The notes: generated by a model from the letters alone, not told the origin. Positions 42,870 through 53,284 are shown, numbered from the stretch's first letter. The stretch: DNA of 64,000 bases from Variovorax guangxiensis (GCF_003952165.1 NZ_RXFT01000022.1:18724-82723), one strand, 5' to 3'. Made by a program: numbers and translations.

Positions 42870-43499
42870 CTAGATGCGGTGCGCCAGCGTGGTCATCACG
42901 CGGGAAGCGGCACGCATCATCGCCTTGGCTGGCGCCGGCAACTCCGCCGCGCCGGCGTCGACGGCCTGCGACGCATGGCGGGCTTCGTCGACTTTCATCT
43001 GCTCGACCACTGCCCTCGAGGCGCTGTCTCCAGATGGCAGGCGGTCGAGGTGGCTGTCCAGGTGGGCCTCCACCTGGCGTTCGGTTTCCGCGACGAATCC
43101 CAGGCTCAGCGGATCTCCCAGTCGGCCCGCGACCAGGCCGAGGCCGAAAGCACCCGCATACCAGAGCGGGTTCAGGATCGATGGGCGGGCGCCCAGTTCA
43201 TCCAGCCGTTGCCGGGTCCATGCCAGGTGGTCGGTTTCTTCGTGCGCCGCCTCGATGAAGCGAGCGCGCAGCGCCGGATCGCGTGCTACAGCCGCCTGGG
43301 CCGTGTAAAGCGCCTGGGCGCAGACTTCGCCGACGTGGTTCACGCGCATCAGGGCCCCGGCTTCCCGACGCTCTGCTTCGCTCAATTCGCCCGTCGCCTG
43401 GGAGGGTGCTGGAATCGCCCGGGTAGCGTGGGGGCGGGCAAAAAGCGTGCGCAACGCCGAATCTGCCGCGGTCAGAACTGAGTCGATCATGAGCGTCAT
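42870..43499 (-). CDS. coq7: Demethoxyubiquinone hydroxylase
   Basis: 209 aa di-iron hydroxylase of ubiquinone synthesis (2-polyprenyl-3-methyl-6-methoxy-1,4-benzoquinol to the hydroxylated product). Di-iron ligand motifs: GALMRVNHVGEV, AHEETDHLAW and MKVDEARHA. The start MTLMIDSV is chosen because upstream in-frame residues are not family-like. Convergent with osmC and divergent from porin copy B across about 280 bp. Confidence 0.95.
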   Translation of the reverse strand: MTLMIDSVLTAADSALRTLFARPHATRAIPAPSQATGELSEAERREAGALMRVNHVGEVCAQALYTAQAAVARDPALRARFIEAAHEETDHLAWTRQRLDELGARPSILNPLWYAGAFGLGLVAGRLGDPLSLGFVAETERQVEAHLDSHLDRLPSGDSASRAVVEQMKVDEARHASQAVDAGAAELPAPAKAMMRAASRVMTTLAHRI

Positions 43500-43582
43500 G
43501 GGGCTATTTGAACGCACATGGGAAATGCCCTGCCACGGGCGCATGATTTTTCACAATATGGTGTATCTCGGGCCATAAGTCC

Positions 43583-43604
43583 TTTGTTGCAGGCGTGCAA
43601 CGAA
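43583..43604. promoter_or_regulatory. Inverted repeat TTTGTTGC-N6-GCAACGAA in the coq7-porin B gap
   Basis: Imperfect dyad (43583-43590 and 43597-43604) in the 282-bp region between coq7 and porin copy B. The same half-sites, TTTGTTGC and GCAACAA, flank the -35 box of the small-RNA candidate at 42312-42329. The rest of the gap holds a GC-rich porin leader and the ribosome binding site GGAGAA at about 43769-43774. Confidence 0.4.
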
Positions 43605-43781
43605 ACGCGCGGGCCATCCAAGATTTCGGGCGATTTGTTTTGCCCTGCCGCAGCGGCTCTGGTGCAATAGCATCAACTTCCCAAAAGGAGGTTGGCCCGG
43701 GGTCCGGTGGGAGCACAAAAGTGCCAGTCACGGTGAGCCCTTCGCACCGGAGCCCTATGTTTAACCTTGGAGAAACTTGCA

Positions 43782-45044
43782 ATGAAAAAATCTCTAGTTG
43801 CTCTGGCTGCCCTGGCTGTTGCCGGTGTTGCCTCGGCTCAGTCGTCCGTCACGCTGTTTGGTGTGGTCGACGCGTCGATCAGCGGCTATTCGAGCACCTC
43901 GCGCGACCTGCAGCCGACGGTGTTCCCCAACGCTTTCGGTATTCCCGTTTACCTGAACCAGGGTTCGGTCAAGGTCAGCAGCCGTCAGCTGGCTAACTCG
44001 GGCTACAACTCCAGCCGTCTGGGCTTCCGTGGTACGGAAGATCTGGGTGGTGGCCTGGCAGCCAGCTTCTGGCTCGAAGCCCCGATCACCAACGACGACG
44101 GCCAGCAAGGCGTTTCGACGTTCGCACGTCGTTCGACCGTGAGCCTGTCGGGTGGTTTCGGTGAACTGCGCCTGGGTCGTGACTACACCCCCACGTTCTG
44201 GAACGACACCGTGTTCGATCCGTTCGGCACCAACGGCGTTGGTACCAACCTGATCTTCTCGGCCGCTAACGCCCTGAACACGTTCAATGGCACGGCTCCC
44301 GCCGCTGTTCCTGGCATCTCGAACGTGAGCACGAGCAACTACGTTCGCGCAAGCAACACGATCGGCTACTTCCTGCCGCCGAACCTGGGTGGCTTCTATG
44401 GCCAAGTCCAGTACGGCTTCAGCGAGAAGAACAAGTACAGCCCGGGTACCGCTACGCCCGCTACCGACAACATCGCACGCACCGGCCGTTACGTTGGTGG
44501 CCGCTTCGGCTACGCCAATGGTCCTCTGGACGTGGCAGTTGCTTACGGCAGCAGCACGGTTGGCGATCAGTACTACATCGGTACGACCACCAAGACCAAC
44601 ACCCTGAACCTGGGCGCTTCGTATGACTTCGGTCCCGTGAAGCTGTTCGGTGAAGTGTCGAAGCTGAAAAACAAGGTCGACTACGAAGTCACCCCGTTCC
44701 TGGGCGGCCGTCCTGACGTGGACGTCACCGGCTACCTGCTCGGCGTGACCGTGCCGGTCGGTGCTGGCCTGATCCGCGCTTCGTACTCGCAAGTCAAGTA
44801 CGACCGCAATCTGCCGTTCGACTTCTTCAACCCCGCCAACAACAACGACCCGAAGGCTAACAAGCTGGCTCTGGGCTACGTTCACAACCTGTCGAAGCGC
44901 ACGGCTCTGTACGCAACGATCGCTCGCGTGAGCAACAAGAACGGCGCTGCGTTCACGGTTGGCGGCCCCGCCTTCATCACCACCGGCGGCTTCACCCCGA
45001 AGAGCTCCACCGGCTACGACTTCGGTATCCGTCACGCTTTCTAA
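43782..45044 (+). CDS. Gram-negative porin, copy B, expressed type
   Basis: 420 aa outer-membrane trimeric beta-barrel porin for small polar solutes. Signal peptide MKKSLVALAALAVAGVASA, then SSVTLFGVVDASI, NSSRLGFRGTEDLGGGLAASF and the terminal TGYDFGIRHAF with C-terminal Phe. Start ATG at 43782 with GGAGAA upstream. The gene is richer in GGT, GCT, CGT and CTG codons than its surroundings, a sign of high expression. Followed by a strong terminator. It is the inverted paralogue of copy A, with 93 bp of complete identity over the signal-peptide region (43796-43888). Confidence 0.95.
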   Translation: MKKSLVALAALAVAGVASAQSSVTLFGVVDASISGYSSTSRDLQPTVFPNAFGIPVYLNQGSVKVSSRQLANSGYNSSRLGFRGTEDLGGGLAASFWLEAPITNDDGQQGVSTFARRSTVSLSGGFGELRLGRDYTPTFWNDTVFDPFGTNGVGTNLIFSAANALNTFNGTAPAAVPGISNVSTSNYVRASNTIGYFLPPNLGGFYGQVQYGFSEKNKYSPGTATPATDNIARTGRYVGGRFGYANGPLDVAVAYGSSTVGDQYYIGTTTKTNTLNLGASYDFGPVKLFGEVSKLKNKVDYEVTPFLGGRPDVDVTGYLLGVTVPVGAGLIRASYSQVKYDRNLPFDFFNPANNNDPKANKLALGYVHNLSKRTALYATIARVSNKNGAAFTVGGPAFITTGGFTPKSSTGYDFGIRHAF

Positions 45045-45081
45045 TCTGACGCTGGCGCAAGCCAGCTTCGGTTAAAAAGTC

Positions 45082-45118
45082 AAAAAGCCACTCGGCGCAA
45101 GCCGAGTGGCTTTTTTTC
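45082..45118 (+). terminator. Rho-independent terminator after porin copy B
   Basis: Perfect 10-bp stem GCCACTCGGC / GCCGAGTGGC (45087-45096, 45101-45110), loop GCAA, then T7. A5 lies before it, so it may also act leftward. Confidence 0.92.
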
Positions 45119-45137
45119 GTCCGGTCCCGGCGTGAAG

Positions 45138-45182
45138 CCCCGGGGAAATCACGATGCGCACCCCCGGGGAACCACCGTGCGG
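45138..45182. promoter_or_regulatory. Tandem direct repeat upstream of the Dpp-type operon
   Basis: Two copies of CCCCGGGGAA followed by CAC-like and TGCG-like blocks (45138-45158 and 45162-45182), with a 24-bp period. The spacing of just over two helical turns suits binding of a regulator to one DNA face. It lies about 50 bp upstream of the permease start. Confidence 0.4.
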
Positions 45183-45228
45183 GCACGCACCTTGCACTGC
45201 TAGCATGCCCGTTCACTTTGCTTGCTGA

Positions 45229-46209
45229 ATGATCGCCTTTGTACTGCGCCGCCTGATCCAGGCCGTGATCGTGATGATCGCGGTCGCGTTCATCGCCTTC
45301 CTTCTTTTTCAATACGTCGGCGACCCTGTCGTGTTCCTTCTGGGCCAGGACGCCAAGCCCGAGCAGATCCGCGAGCTGCGCGCCGCATTGGGGCTAGACC
45401 AACCCTTCTTCGTGCAGTTCTGGCACTTTCTCGTGAATGCGGCGCAGGGCGAGTTCGGCCTGAGCCTGCGCCAGGGCGCGAAAGTGTCGCGCCTGATCGG
45501 CGAGCGCTTCCCGGCCACGCTCGAGCTCGCGCTCGTGGCGGCGGTGCTGGCGCTCTTCATCGGCATCCCGATGGGCGTGTACACCGCGCTGCGCCGCGGC
45601 ACCTTCATGAGCCAGGTGTTCATGACCGTCTCGCTGCTCGGCGTGTCGCTGCCCACCTTCCTCATCGGCATCCTGCTGATCCTGGTCTTCGCTGTCACGC
45701 TGGGCTGGTTCCCGAGCTTCGGCCGCGGCGAGACAGTGAAGTTCGGCTGGTGGACCAGCGGGCTCTTCAGCGCCGATGGCTGGCAGCACATCGTGCTGCC
45801 GGCGGTGACGCTGGCGATCTTCCAGCTCACGCTGATCATGCGGCTGGTGCGCGCCGAGATGCTGGAGGTGCTGCGCACCGACTACATCAAGTTCGCGCGC
45901 GCACGCGGCCTTTCGAACCGCGCCATCCATTTCGGCCATGCGCTGAAGAACACGCTGGTGCCGGTGATGACCATCACCGGCCTGCAGCTCGGCGGTCTCA
46001 TCGCCTTCGCGATCATCACCGAGTCGGTGTTCCAGTGGCCCGGCATGGGCCTGCTCTTCATCCAGGCCGTGACCTTCGCCGACATCCCGGTGATGGCCGC
46101 CTACCTGTGCCTCATCGCCCTGATCTTCGTGGTGATCAACCTCGTGGTCGACCTGCTGTATTTCGTGGTCGATCCGCGCCTGCGCGTGGGCAAGGCGGGA
46201 GGACACTGA
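45229..46209 (+). CDS. Dpp/Opp-type peptide ABC transporter, permease 1
   Basis: 326 aa DppB-type inner-membrane permease: N-terminal RLIQAVIVMIAVAFIAF helix, family block RAALGLDQPFFVQFW, and the cytoplasmic EAA-like loop KFARARGLSNRAIHFGHALKN with conserved G. About six membrane helices. First gene of an operon that continues with an M20 amidohydrolase 1 bp downstream, so import and hydrolysis are probably co-expressed. Confidence 0.93.
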   Translation: MIAFVLRRLIQAVIVMIAVAFIAFLLFQYVGDPVVFLLGQDAKPEQIRELRAALGLDQPFFVQFWHFLVNAAQGEFGLSLRQGAKVSRLIGERFPATLELALVAAVLALFIGIPMGVYTALRRGTFMSQVFMTVSLLGVSLPTFLIGILLILVFAVTLGWFPSFGRGETVKFGWWTSGLFSADGWQHIVLPAVTLAIFQLTLIMRLVRAEMLEVLRTDYIKFARARGLSNRAIHFGHALKNTLVPVMTITGLQLGGLIAFAIITESVFQWPGMGLLFIQAVTFADIPVMAAYLCLIALIFVVINLVVDLLYFVVDPRLRVGKAGGH

Positions 46210-46210
46210 C

Positions 46211-47485
46211 ATGGCCGCAGCAGCCACGCCCATGGTTCCGCGCCTGAAGGCCTCCGGCCGTGCCTTCGCACACATCGCGAACTTCTACCCCGAGATCGAG
46301 GCTTTCCGCCGCGACCTCCATGCCCACCCCGAACTCGGTTTCGAAGAGGTCTACACCTCCGGCCGCGTGCGCGAAGCGCTACGCGCCTGCGGCGTCGACG
46401 AGATCCACGAGGGCATTGGCAAGACCGGCGTGGTCGGCGTCATCCGCGGCCGCTCGACGGCCAGCGGCCGCATGATCGGCCTGCGCGCCGACATGGACGC
46501 GCTGCCGATGCGCGAGGACAACGACTTCGGCTGGCGCTCCGCCTGCGACGGCCTGATGCACGGCTGCGGCCACGACGGCCACACCGCAATGCTGGTCGGC
46601 GCCGCGCGCTACCTCGCCGAGACGCGCGACTTCGACGGCACCGCGGTGCTGATCTTCCAGCCCGGCGAGGAGGGCTTCGCCGGCGCGCGCGTGATGATCG
46701 AGGACGGCCTCTTCGACCGCTTCCCGGTAGATGCCGTCTACGCCATGCACAACTGGCCCGCCATGCCGGCCGGCACCGTCGGCATCAACCGCGGCGCGAT
46801 GATGGCCGCGGCCGACCGCATCACCATCGAGATCAAGGGCAAGGGCGGCCACGGCGCGCACGCCTACCAGACCATCGACCCGGTGATCGTCGCGGCGCAC
46901 ATCATCACGGCGGCGCAAACGATCGTGTCGCGCAACGTGCGACCGATCGACGCGGCCGTCATCAGCATCTGCGCGATGCAGGCCGGCGACCTCGGCGCGA
47001 TGAGCGTGGTGCCCGGCGAGGCCACGCTGGTGGGCACCGTGCGCACCTTCAGCTCGCGCGTGCAGGCGCAGGTCGAGCAGCGCCTGAACGAGCTGTGCGC
47101 GGCCATCGCCTCCGGCTTCGGCGCCACCGCCAGCGTCAGGTACGAGCGCATCTACCCGGCCACCATCAACACCTCTCCGGAGGCAATGTTCGCCGCCGAC
47201 GTGGCCGAGTCGCTGGTCGGCGCGCGCAATGTCGAGCGCAGCATGGAGCCCAGCATGGGCGCCGAGGACTTCTCCTTCATGCTGCAGAAGAAGGCGGGCG
47301 CCTATCTGCGCATCGGCCAGGACGTACGCGACGGCGCCTACCTCCACAACAGCCGCTACGACTTCAATGACGAGATCCTGCCGCTCGGCGCCGCGCTGCA
47401 TGCCGGCCTGATCGAGCAGGGCATGCCGCTCGCCGCTACCCGCGGCGCGCAGCCAGGGAAAGCAGCCGCCACCGCGGCGACGTGA
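46211..47485 (+). CDS. M20 family amidohydrolase (N-acyl amino acid / hippurate hydrolase type)
   Basis: 424 aa zinc/manganese-dependent hydrolase. Metal-site motifs: DLHAHPELGFEE, RADMDALPM, MHGCGHDGHTAML and FQPGEEGFAGA, with GAEDFSFML near the C-terminus. The class cleaves N-acyl or indole-acetyl amino acids and hippurate. It is embedded between the DppB-type permease (1-bp gap) and the binding-protein gene (31-bp gap). Inference: it hydrolyses what the transporter brings in. No signal peptide, so it acts in the cytoplasm. Confidence 0.92.
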   Translation: MAAAATPMVPRLKASGRAFAHIANFYPEIEAFRRDLHAHPELGFEEVYTSGRVREALRACGVDEIHEGIGKTGVVGVIRGRSTASGRMIGLRADMDALPMREDNDFGWRSACDGLMHGCGHDGHTAMLVGAARYLAETRDFDGTAVLIFQPGEEGFAGARVMIEDGLFDRFPVDAVYAMHNWPAMPAGTVGINRGAMMAAADRITIEIKGKGGHGAHAYQTIDPVIVAAHIITAAQTIVSRNVRPIDAAVISICAMQAGDLGAMSVVPGEATLVGTVRTFSSRVQAQVEQRLNELCAAIASGFGATASVRYERIYPATINTSPEAMFAADVAESLVGARNVERSMEPSMGAEDFSFMLQKKAGAYLRIGQDVRDGAYLHNSRYDFNDEILPLGAALHAGLIEQGMPLAATRGAQPGKAAATAAT

Positions 47486-47516
47486 TTTGTTCGATTCCAA
47501 CCCGAGGAGTGTTCCC

Positions 47517-49103
47517 ATGAGTTTCATCAAGAAGAATGTGGCCGCGGCCGCCGTTTTGTGCGCCTTGAGCGCCGTCAGCATGGTCGCCGGCGCGCAGACC
47601 ATCCGCATCGCGAACCAGGGGGACGCGCTATCGCTGGACCCGCACTCGCTCAACGAGTCGCTGCAGCTGAGCGTCACCGCCAACGTCTATGAAACCCTCG
47701 TGGGACGCAACAAGGACCTGACCCTGGCGCCGCTGCTGGCCACCAGCTGGAAGCAGACCTCGCCCAACGTCTGGCGCTTCGAACTGCGCAAGGGCGTGGT
47801 GTTCCACGACGGCACGCCGTTCACCGCCGACGACGTGGTCTTCAGCTTCGCGCGCGCCCAGGGCGACGGCTCCGACCTGCGCGCCACGCTCAGCGACATC
47901 AAGGCCGTGCGCAAGGTCGGCGACCTCGCCGTCGAGATCGAGACCAACGGTCCCTTCCCCATCCTGCCCGACGTGATCTCGCTGACGATGATCATGAGCA
48001 AGAAATGGTGCGAGGAGAACCAGGCCACCAAGCCGGTCGACCGCCGCAAGGGCATCGAGAACACGGCTTCTTTCAAGGCCAACGGCACCGGGCCGTTCCG
48101 CGTGCGCGAGCGTCAGCCGAACGTGCGTACCGTGTTCACGCGCAACGGCACCTACTGGGGCAAGATCGAAGGCAACGCGCAGGAGATCGTCTTCACGCCC
48201 ATCGCCAACCCCGCCACCCGCGTGGCCGCGCTGGTCTCCGGCGAAGTCGACGTGATGGAGCCGGTGCCGGTGCAGGACATCGCCCGCATCAACGCCGCGC
48301 CCAACGCCCGCGTGATCACCGGCCCCGAGCTGCGCACCATCTTCCTGGGCATGGACCAGAAGCGCGACGAGCTGCAGTACTCGAACATCAAGGGCAAGAA
48401 CCCGTTCAAGGACAAGCGCGTCCGCCAGGCCTTCTACCAGGCCATCGACATCGCCGGCATCCAGCGCACCGTGATGCGCGGCGCCTCGCGTCCCACCGGC
48501 CTGCTGGTCGGCCCCGGCATCAACGGCTGGAGCGCCGAGCAGGACAAGCGCCTGCCCTTCGACGTCGAAGCCGCCAAGAAGCTGCTGACCGAGGCCGGCT
48601 ACCCCAACGGCTTCGAGGTGTCGCTGAACTGCCCGAACGACCGCTACGTCAACGACGGCCAGGTCTGCCAGAGCGTGGCCTCCAACCTCGCGAAGATCGG
48701 CGTCAAGATCAACCTCGTGGCCGAGACCAAGGGCACCTACTTCCCGAAGGTGCTGCGCCGCGACACCAGCTTCTACATGCTGGGCTGGACCCCGACCACC
48801 TATGACGCGCACAACGCGCTGAGCTCGCTCACCGCCTGCCCCGACGACAAGGGCACCGGCCAGTTCAACCTGGGCGCGTATTGCAACCCCAAGCTCGACG
48901 AGCTGACCAAGAAGATCCAGTCGGAAACCGACAAGGCCAAGCGCAACGAGATGATCAAGGAGGCGTTCAAGATCCACGCCGACGACATCGGCCACCTGCC
49001 GCTGCATCAGCAGTCGCTGGCCTGGGGCGTGAGCAAGAAGGTCGAGCTGGTGCAACTGGCCGACAACTTCATGTACTTCAAGTGGATGAGCATCAAGCCC
49101 TGA
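47517..49103 (+). CDS. Dpp/Opp-type ABC transporter, periplasmic binding protein
   Basis: 528 aa SBP_bac_5 protein. Signal peptide with cleavage near AGAQ, then TIRIANQGDALSLDPHSLNE, WRFELRKGVVFHDGTPFTADDV, the family fingerprint region. The ATG at 47517 has GAGGAGT as ribosome binding site. Binds peptides or related amides for the permease pair and two ATPases around it. A terminator and a repeat element separate it from permease 2. Confidence 0.94.
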   Translation: MSFIKKNVAAAAVLCALSAVSMVAGAQTIRIANQGDALSLDPHSLNESLQLSVTANVYETLVGRNKDLTLAPLLATSWKQTSPNVWRFELRKGVVFHDGTPFTADDVVFSFARAQGDGSDLRATLSDIKAVRKVGDLAVEIETNGPFPILPDVISLTMIMSKKWCEENQATKPVDRRKGIENTASFKANGTGPFRVRERQPNVRTVFTRNGTYWGKIEGNAQEIVFTPIANPATRVAALVSGEVDVMEPVPVQDIARINAAPNARVITGPELRTIFLGMDQKRDELQYSNIKGKNPFKDKRVRQAFYQAIDIAGIQRTVMRGASRPTGLLVGPGINGWSAEQDKRLPFDVEAAKKLLTEAGYPNGFEVSLNCPNDRYVNDGQVCQSVASNLAKIGVKINLVAETKGTYFPKVLRRDTSFYMLGWTPTTYDAHNALSSLTACPDDKGTGQFNLGAYCNPKLDELTKKIQSETDKAKRNEMIKEAFKIHADDIGHLPLHQQSLAWGVSKKVELVQLADNFMYFKWMSIKP

Positions 49104-49147
49104 TGCCGCCGGCCGCCGGCTGATCGATCGAACAAGGCGGCCTGTCC

Positions 49148-49181
49148 ATGGGCCCGCTTCCTGCGGGCCCATTCCTTTTTG
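49148..49181 (+). terminator. Rho-independent terminator inside the Dpp-type gene cluster
   Basis: Perfect 10-bp stem ATGGGCCCGC / GCGGGCCCAT (49148-49157, 49163-49172) with 5-nt loop and a T5 run at 49176-49180. It lies between the binding-protein gene and permease 2, so it could give excess binding protein over the membrane parts. Confidence 0.85.
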
Positions 49182-49197
49182 CTTCACGATGAAAATT

Positions 49198-49274
49198 AAC
49201 CCCCACGCTTCCCTTGCTGCGCAAGGTCCGCTGCCCCCCGAGGGGGCCGCTTTTCATCTTGGGGCGGCCCGGCG
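49198..49274. repeat. REP-like palindromic intergenic repeat
   Basis: A GC-rich block with nested inverted repeats: CCTTG-CTGCG-CAAGG, GCCCCC-CGA-GGGGGC, and GGCCGC...GGGGCGGCC. Runs of this kind (CCCCACGCT...GCCCCC...GGGGG) are frequent between genes of Comamonadaceae, as I recall. It runs right up to the permease 2 start codon. Confidence 0.55.
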
Positions 49275-50186
49275 ATGAAGAAAACACTCGCTCGTTGGCT
49301 CGACAGCGATGTCGGCTACAGCTTCCGCACATCGCCCGTGGCCATGGCCGCGGCGCTGATCGCGCTGGTCTGCGTGTTCTGCGCGGTGTTCGCCGGCTGG
49401 GTCTCGCCTCACAACCCCTTCGACCTCGCCACCCTCGAGCTGGGCGACGCGCGGCTACCGCCCGCATGGAGCGCCGAAGGCTCTTCCAAATACCTGCTGG
49501 GCACAGATGACCAGGGCCGCGACATCCTCTCGGCCGTGATCTACGGCGCGCGCATCTCGCTGATCGTCGGCCTCGTGTCGGTGGTGCTGTCGGTGGCCGT
49601 CGGCGTGGTGCTGGGCCTGCTGGCCGGCTTCTTCGGCGGCTGGCTCGATTCCTTCCTCATGCGCGTGTGCGACGTGATGCTGTCGTTCCCGCCGATCCTG
49701 GTCGCGCTGCTGATCGCTGGCGTCGGGCGCGCGCTCTTTCCGGGGGCGCACGAGTCGCTCGCCTTCGGGGTGCTGATCATCTCCATCTCGCTGACCGGCT
49801 GGGTGCAATACGCGCGCACGGTGCGCGGCTCCACGCTGGTGGAGCGCAACAAGGAATACGTGCAGGCCGCGCGCGTGACCGGCGTGGCGCCGCTGCGCAT
49901 CATGCTGCGCCACGTGCTGCCCAACGTGCTGGGGCCGGTGACGGTGCTCGCCACGATCCAGGTGGCGACGGCGATCATCACCGAGGCCACGCTGTCCTTC
50001 CTGGGCGTGGGCGTGCCGCCGACCTCGCCCTCGCTGGGCACGCTCATCAGCATCGGCAACCAGTACCTGTTCTCGGGCGAATGGTGGATCACGGTGTTTC
50101 CGGGCCTGATGCTGGTGCTGATCGCGCTCAGCGTGAACCTGCTGGGCGACTGGCTGCGCGACGCGCTCAACCCCCGCCTGCGATGA
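49275..50186 (+). CDS. Dpp/Opp-type ABC transporter, permease 2
   Basis: 303 aa DppC-type permease. N-terminal cytoplasmic tail, first helix AAALIALVCVFCAVFAGWV, the DppC-type LGTDDQGRDILSAVIYGARIS block, and the EAA-like loop EYVQAARVTGVAPLRIMLRHVLPN. Start ATG at 49275 with no strong ribosome binding site, after a repeat element. 13 bp before the ATPase gene. Confidence 0.94.
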   Translation: MKKTLARWLDSDVGYSFRTSPVAMAAALIALVCVFCAVFAGWVSPHNPFDLATLELGDARLPPAWSAEGSSKYLLGTDDQGRDILSAVIYGARISLIVGLVSVVLSVAVGVVLGLLAGFFGGWLDSFLMRVCDVMLSFPPILVALLIAGVGRALFPGAHESLAFGVLIISISLTGWVQYARTVRGSTLVERNKEYVQAARVTGVAPLRIMLRHVLPNVLGPVTVLATIQVATAIITEATLSFLGVGVPPTSPSLGTLISIGNQYLFSGEWWITVFPGLMLVLIALSVNLLGDWLRDALNPRLR

Positions 50187-50199
50187 AAGAGGTAGCGCC

Positions 50200-51266
<1,067 letters not shown>

Positions 51267-51270
<4 letters not shown>

Positions 51271-52274
51271 GCGCTGCCGTGAACGAACCGCTCGTCGTCG
51301 CCCACGACCTCGCGCGCACCTTCGACGTCTCGCCGCCCTGGCTCAACCGCGTGCTCGAGCGCAAGCCGCGCGTGCTGCTGCACGCGGTGGACGGCGTGAG
51401 CTTTTCCATCGAGCGCGGCAAGACGCTGGCGCTGGTGGGCGAATCGGGCTGCGGCAAGAGCACCGTGGCGCGCCTGCTGGTCGGCCTCTACGCGCCCACG
51501 CGCGGCGGCCTGAAGTTCGACGGGCAGGACGCGCACGCCGCCTTCAAGACCGCCGAGGGCCGCAAGCTGCGCCGGCGCATCCAGATGATCTTCCAGGACC
51601 CGTATGCGAGCCTCAACCCGCGCTGGATCGTGGAAGACATCATCGGCGAGCCGCTGCGCGAGCACGACATCCTCAGCGACAAGGCCGCGCTGCGCGAGCG
51701 CGTGGGCGAGCTGCTGAAGTCTGTCGGCCTCTCGCCGCTGGACATGAGCAAGTACCCGCACCAGTTCTCGGGCGGCCAGCGCCAGCGCATCTCCATTGCG
51801 CGCGCGCTCGCCACGCAGCCCGAGTTCCTGGTGTGCGACGAGCCCACTTCCGCGCTCGATGTGAGCGTGCAGGCGCAGGTGCTCAACATCATGAAGGACC
51901 TGCAGCGCGAGCAGGGCCTGACCTACCTCTTCATCTCGCACAACCTCGCCGTGGTGCGCCACGTGGCCGACCAGGTGGGCGTGATGTACCTGGGCCGGCT
52001 GGTCGAGGTGGCGGACAAGCAGGACCTGTTCTCGACGCCGCGCCATCCGTACACGCGCATGCTGCTGGACGCCATCCCGCAGATGAAGCAGACCGGCCGC
52101 GCCCGCACCCCGGTGCAGGGCGAGGTCCCGAACCCGCTGAACCCGCCCGCGGGCTGTGCCTTTCATCCACGCTGCCCGCATGCGAATGCGCGCTGCTCGG
52201 CGGAGCGGCCGAAGCTGTCGAGCATCGGCGGCGTGCAGGTGGCCTGCCACGCGGTGGAAGAAGGGTGCATCTAG
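51267..52274 (+). CDS. Dpp/Opp-type ABC transporter, ATPase 2
   Basis: 335 aa DppF-type ATPase: Walker A GESGCGKST, Q-loop IFQDPYASLNP, signature FSGGQRQR, Walker B FLVCDEPTSALD, and the C-terminal Cys-rich element (CAFHPRCPHANARC). Translationally coupled to ATPase 1. Forms a heterodimer with it on the inner face of the permeases. Last gene of the transporter operon; the dioxygenase gene follows after 76 bp. Confidence 0.95.
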
Positions 52275-52302
52275 CGGCCGCCTCTTCGGCTTGCGGGAAA
52301 GT

Positions 52303-52316
52303 GTGCGTAAACGCAC
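52303..52316. promoter_or_regulatory. Inverted repeat GTGCGT-AA-ACGCAC
   Basis: Perfect 6-bp arms with a 2-bp centre in the 76-bp gap between ATPase 2 and the dioxygenase gene. Could be an operator for the dioxygenase or a small hairpin; no T-run follows. Confidence 0.35.
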
Positions 52317-52350
52317 GGCGTTGCACCGCGAACCGCCGCAGAGTCGGGTG

Positions 52351-53259
52351 ATGCCCATGACCACGACCCTCGCTACCTCCGACCTCGGCCGCCGCGGCTT
52401 CCTGATGGGCACTGCCCTGGGCGCGACGGCGGTGCTGGCCTCATTGGCCTGCAGCGTGCAGGCCGCGGGCACGGCCGGGCGCCGCATGCCGGTGATCTTC
52501 ATCGGCCACGGCTCGCCGATGAACGCCATCACCGACAACGCCTTCACGCGCCGGCTGGCGGCGTGGGGCAGGGAGCTGCCGCGGCCGTCGGCGATCCTCA
52601 GCGTGTCGGCGCACTGGCTCAGCCGGGGCGCCACCGGCGTCGGCATCCAGGAGCGGCCGAAGACGATCCACGACTTCGGGGGTTTTCCCCAGGCACTGTT
52701 CGACATCGAGTACCCCGCACCAGGTCATCCAGGGCTCGCCCGCGAGACCGTCGGGGTGGTGAAGCAGGCGCCGGTCATCGCCACCGACCAGTGGGGCCTG
52801 GACCACGGCACGTGGACGGTGCTGAAGTACCTCTACCCCAAGGCCGACATCCCGGTGTTCCAGCTCAGCATCGACTACGACAAGCCGGCCGCATTCCACT
52901 ATGCGGTCGGGCGCGACCTGGCCGCGTTGCGCGACAAGGGCGTGCTGGTGATGGGCAGCGGCAACGTGGTTCACAACCTGCGCGCCACCGACCGTGGCAC
53001 GCCGGACGGCCTGCGCGCGAGCCGGCCATGGGCGCAGTCGTTCGACGATGCGGTGAAGTCGGCGCTGGCGGGCCGCGACGATCGCGCGCTGGTCGACTAC
53101 GCGAAGCTCGAAGGAGCAGCCACCGCCGTGGCTATGCCCGATCACTACTACCCGTTCCTCTACGCGCTGGGCGCCGCCGGAAGCAGCGAGCGCGCGAAGA
53201 CGGTCTACGAGGGGTTCCAGTCGGGCACGCTCAGCATGCGTTGCCTGCAGTTCGGCTGA
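52351..53259 (+). CDS. LigB/DODA-type extradiol dioxygenase with twin-arginine leader
   Basis: 302 aa. The body (RRMPVIFIGHGSPMNAI, ILSVSAHWLSRG, DFGGFPQALFDIEYPAPG, QWGLDHGTWTVLKYLYP, GSGNVVHNLR) matches YgiD/4,5-DOPA extradiol dioxygenases, with metal-binding His in IGHGS and in LDHGTW. The N-terminus LGRRGFLMGTALGATAVLASLA is a Tat-type signal with an AxA-like end at about residue 38; relatives such as E. coli YgiD lack one. A second ATG at 52357 would remove two residues. Substrate likely a catechol-type compound; exact one unknown. Confidence 0.88.
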   Translation: MPMTTTLATSDLGRRGFLMGTALGATAVLASLACSVQAAGTAGRRMPVIFIGHGSPMNAITDNAFTRRLAAWGRELPRPSAILSVSAHWLSRGATGVGIQERPKTIHDFGGFPQALFDIEYPAPGHPGLARETVGVVKQAPVIATDQWGLDHGTWTVLKYLYPKADIPVFQLSIDYDKPAAFHYAVGRDLAALRDKGVLVMGSGNVVHNLRATDRGTPDGLRASRPWAQSFDDAVKSALAGRDDRALVDYAKLEGAATAVAMPDHYYPFLYALGAAGSSERAKTVYEGFQSGTLSMRCLQFG

Positions 53260-53284
53260 GCTTTGGCCCGGCTGGGGGCAGCGC

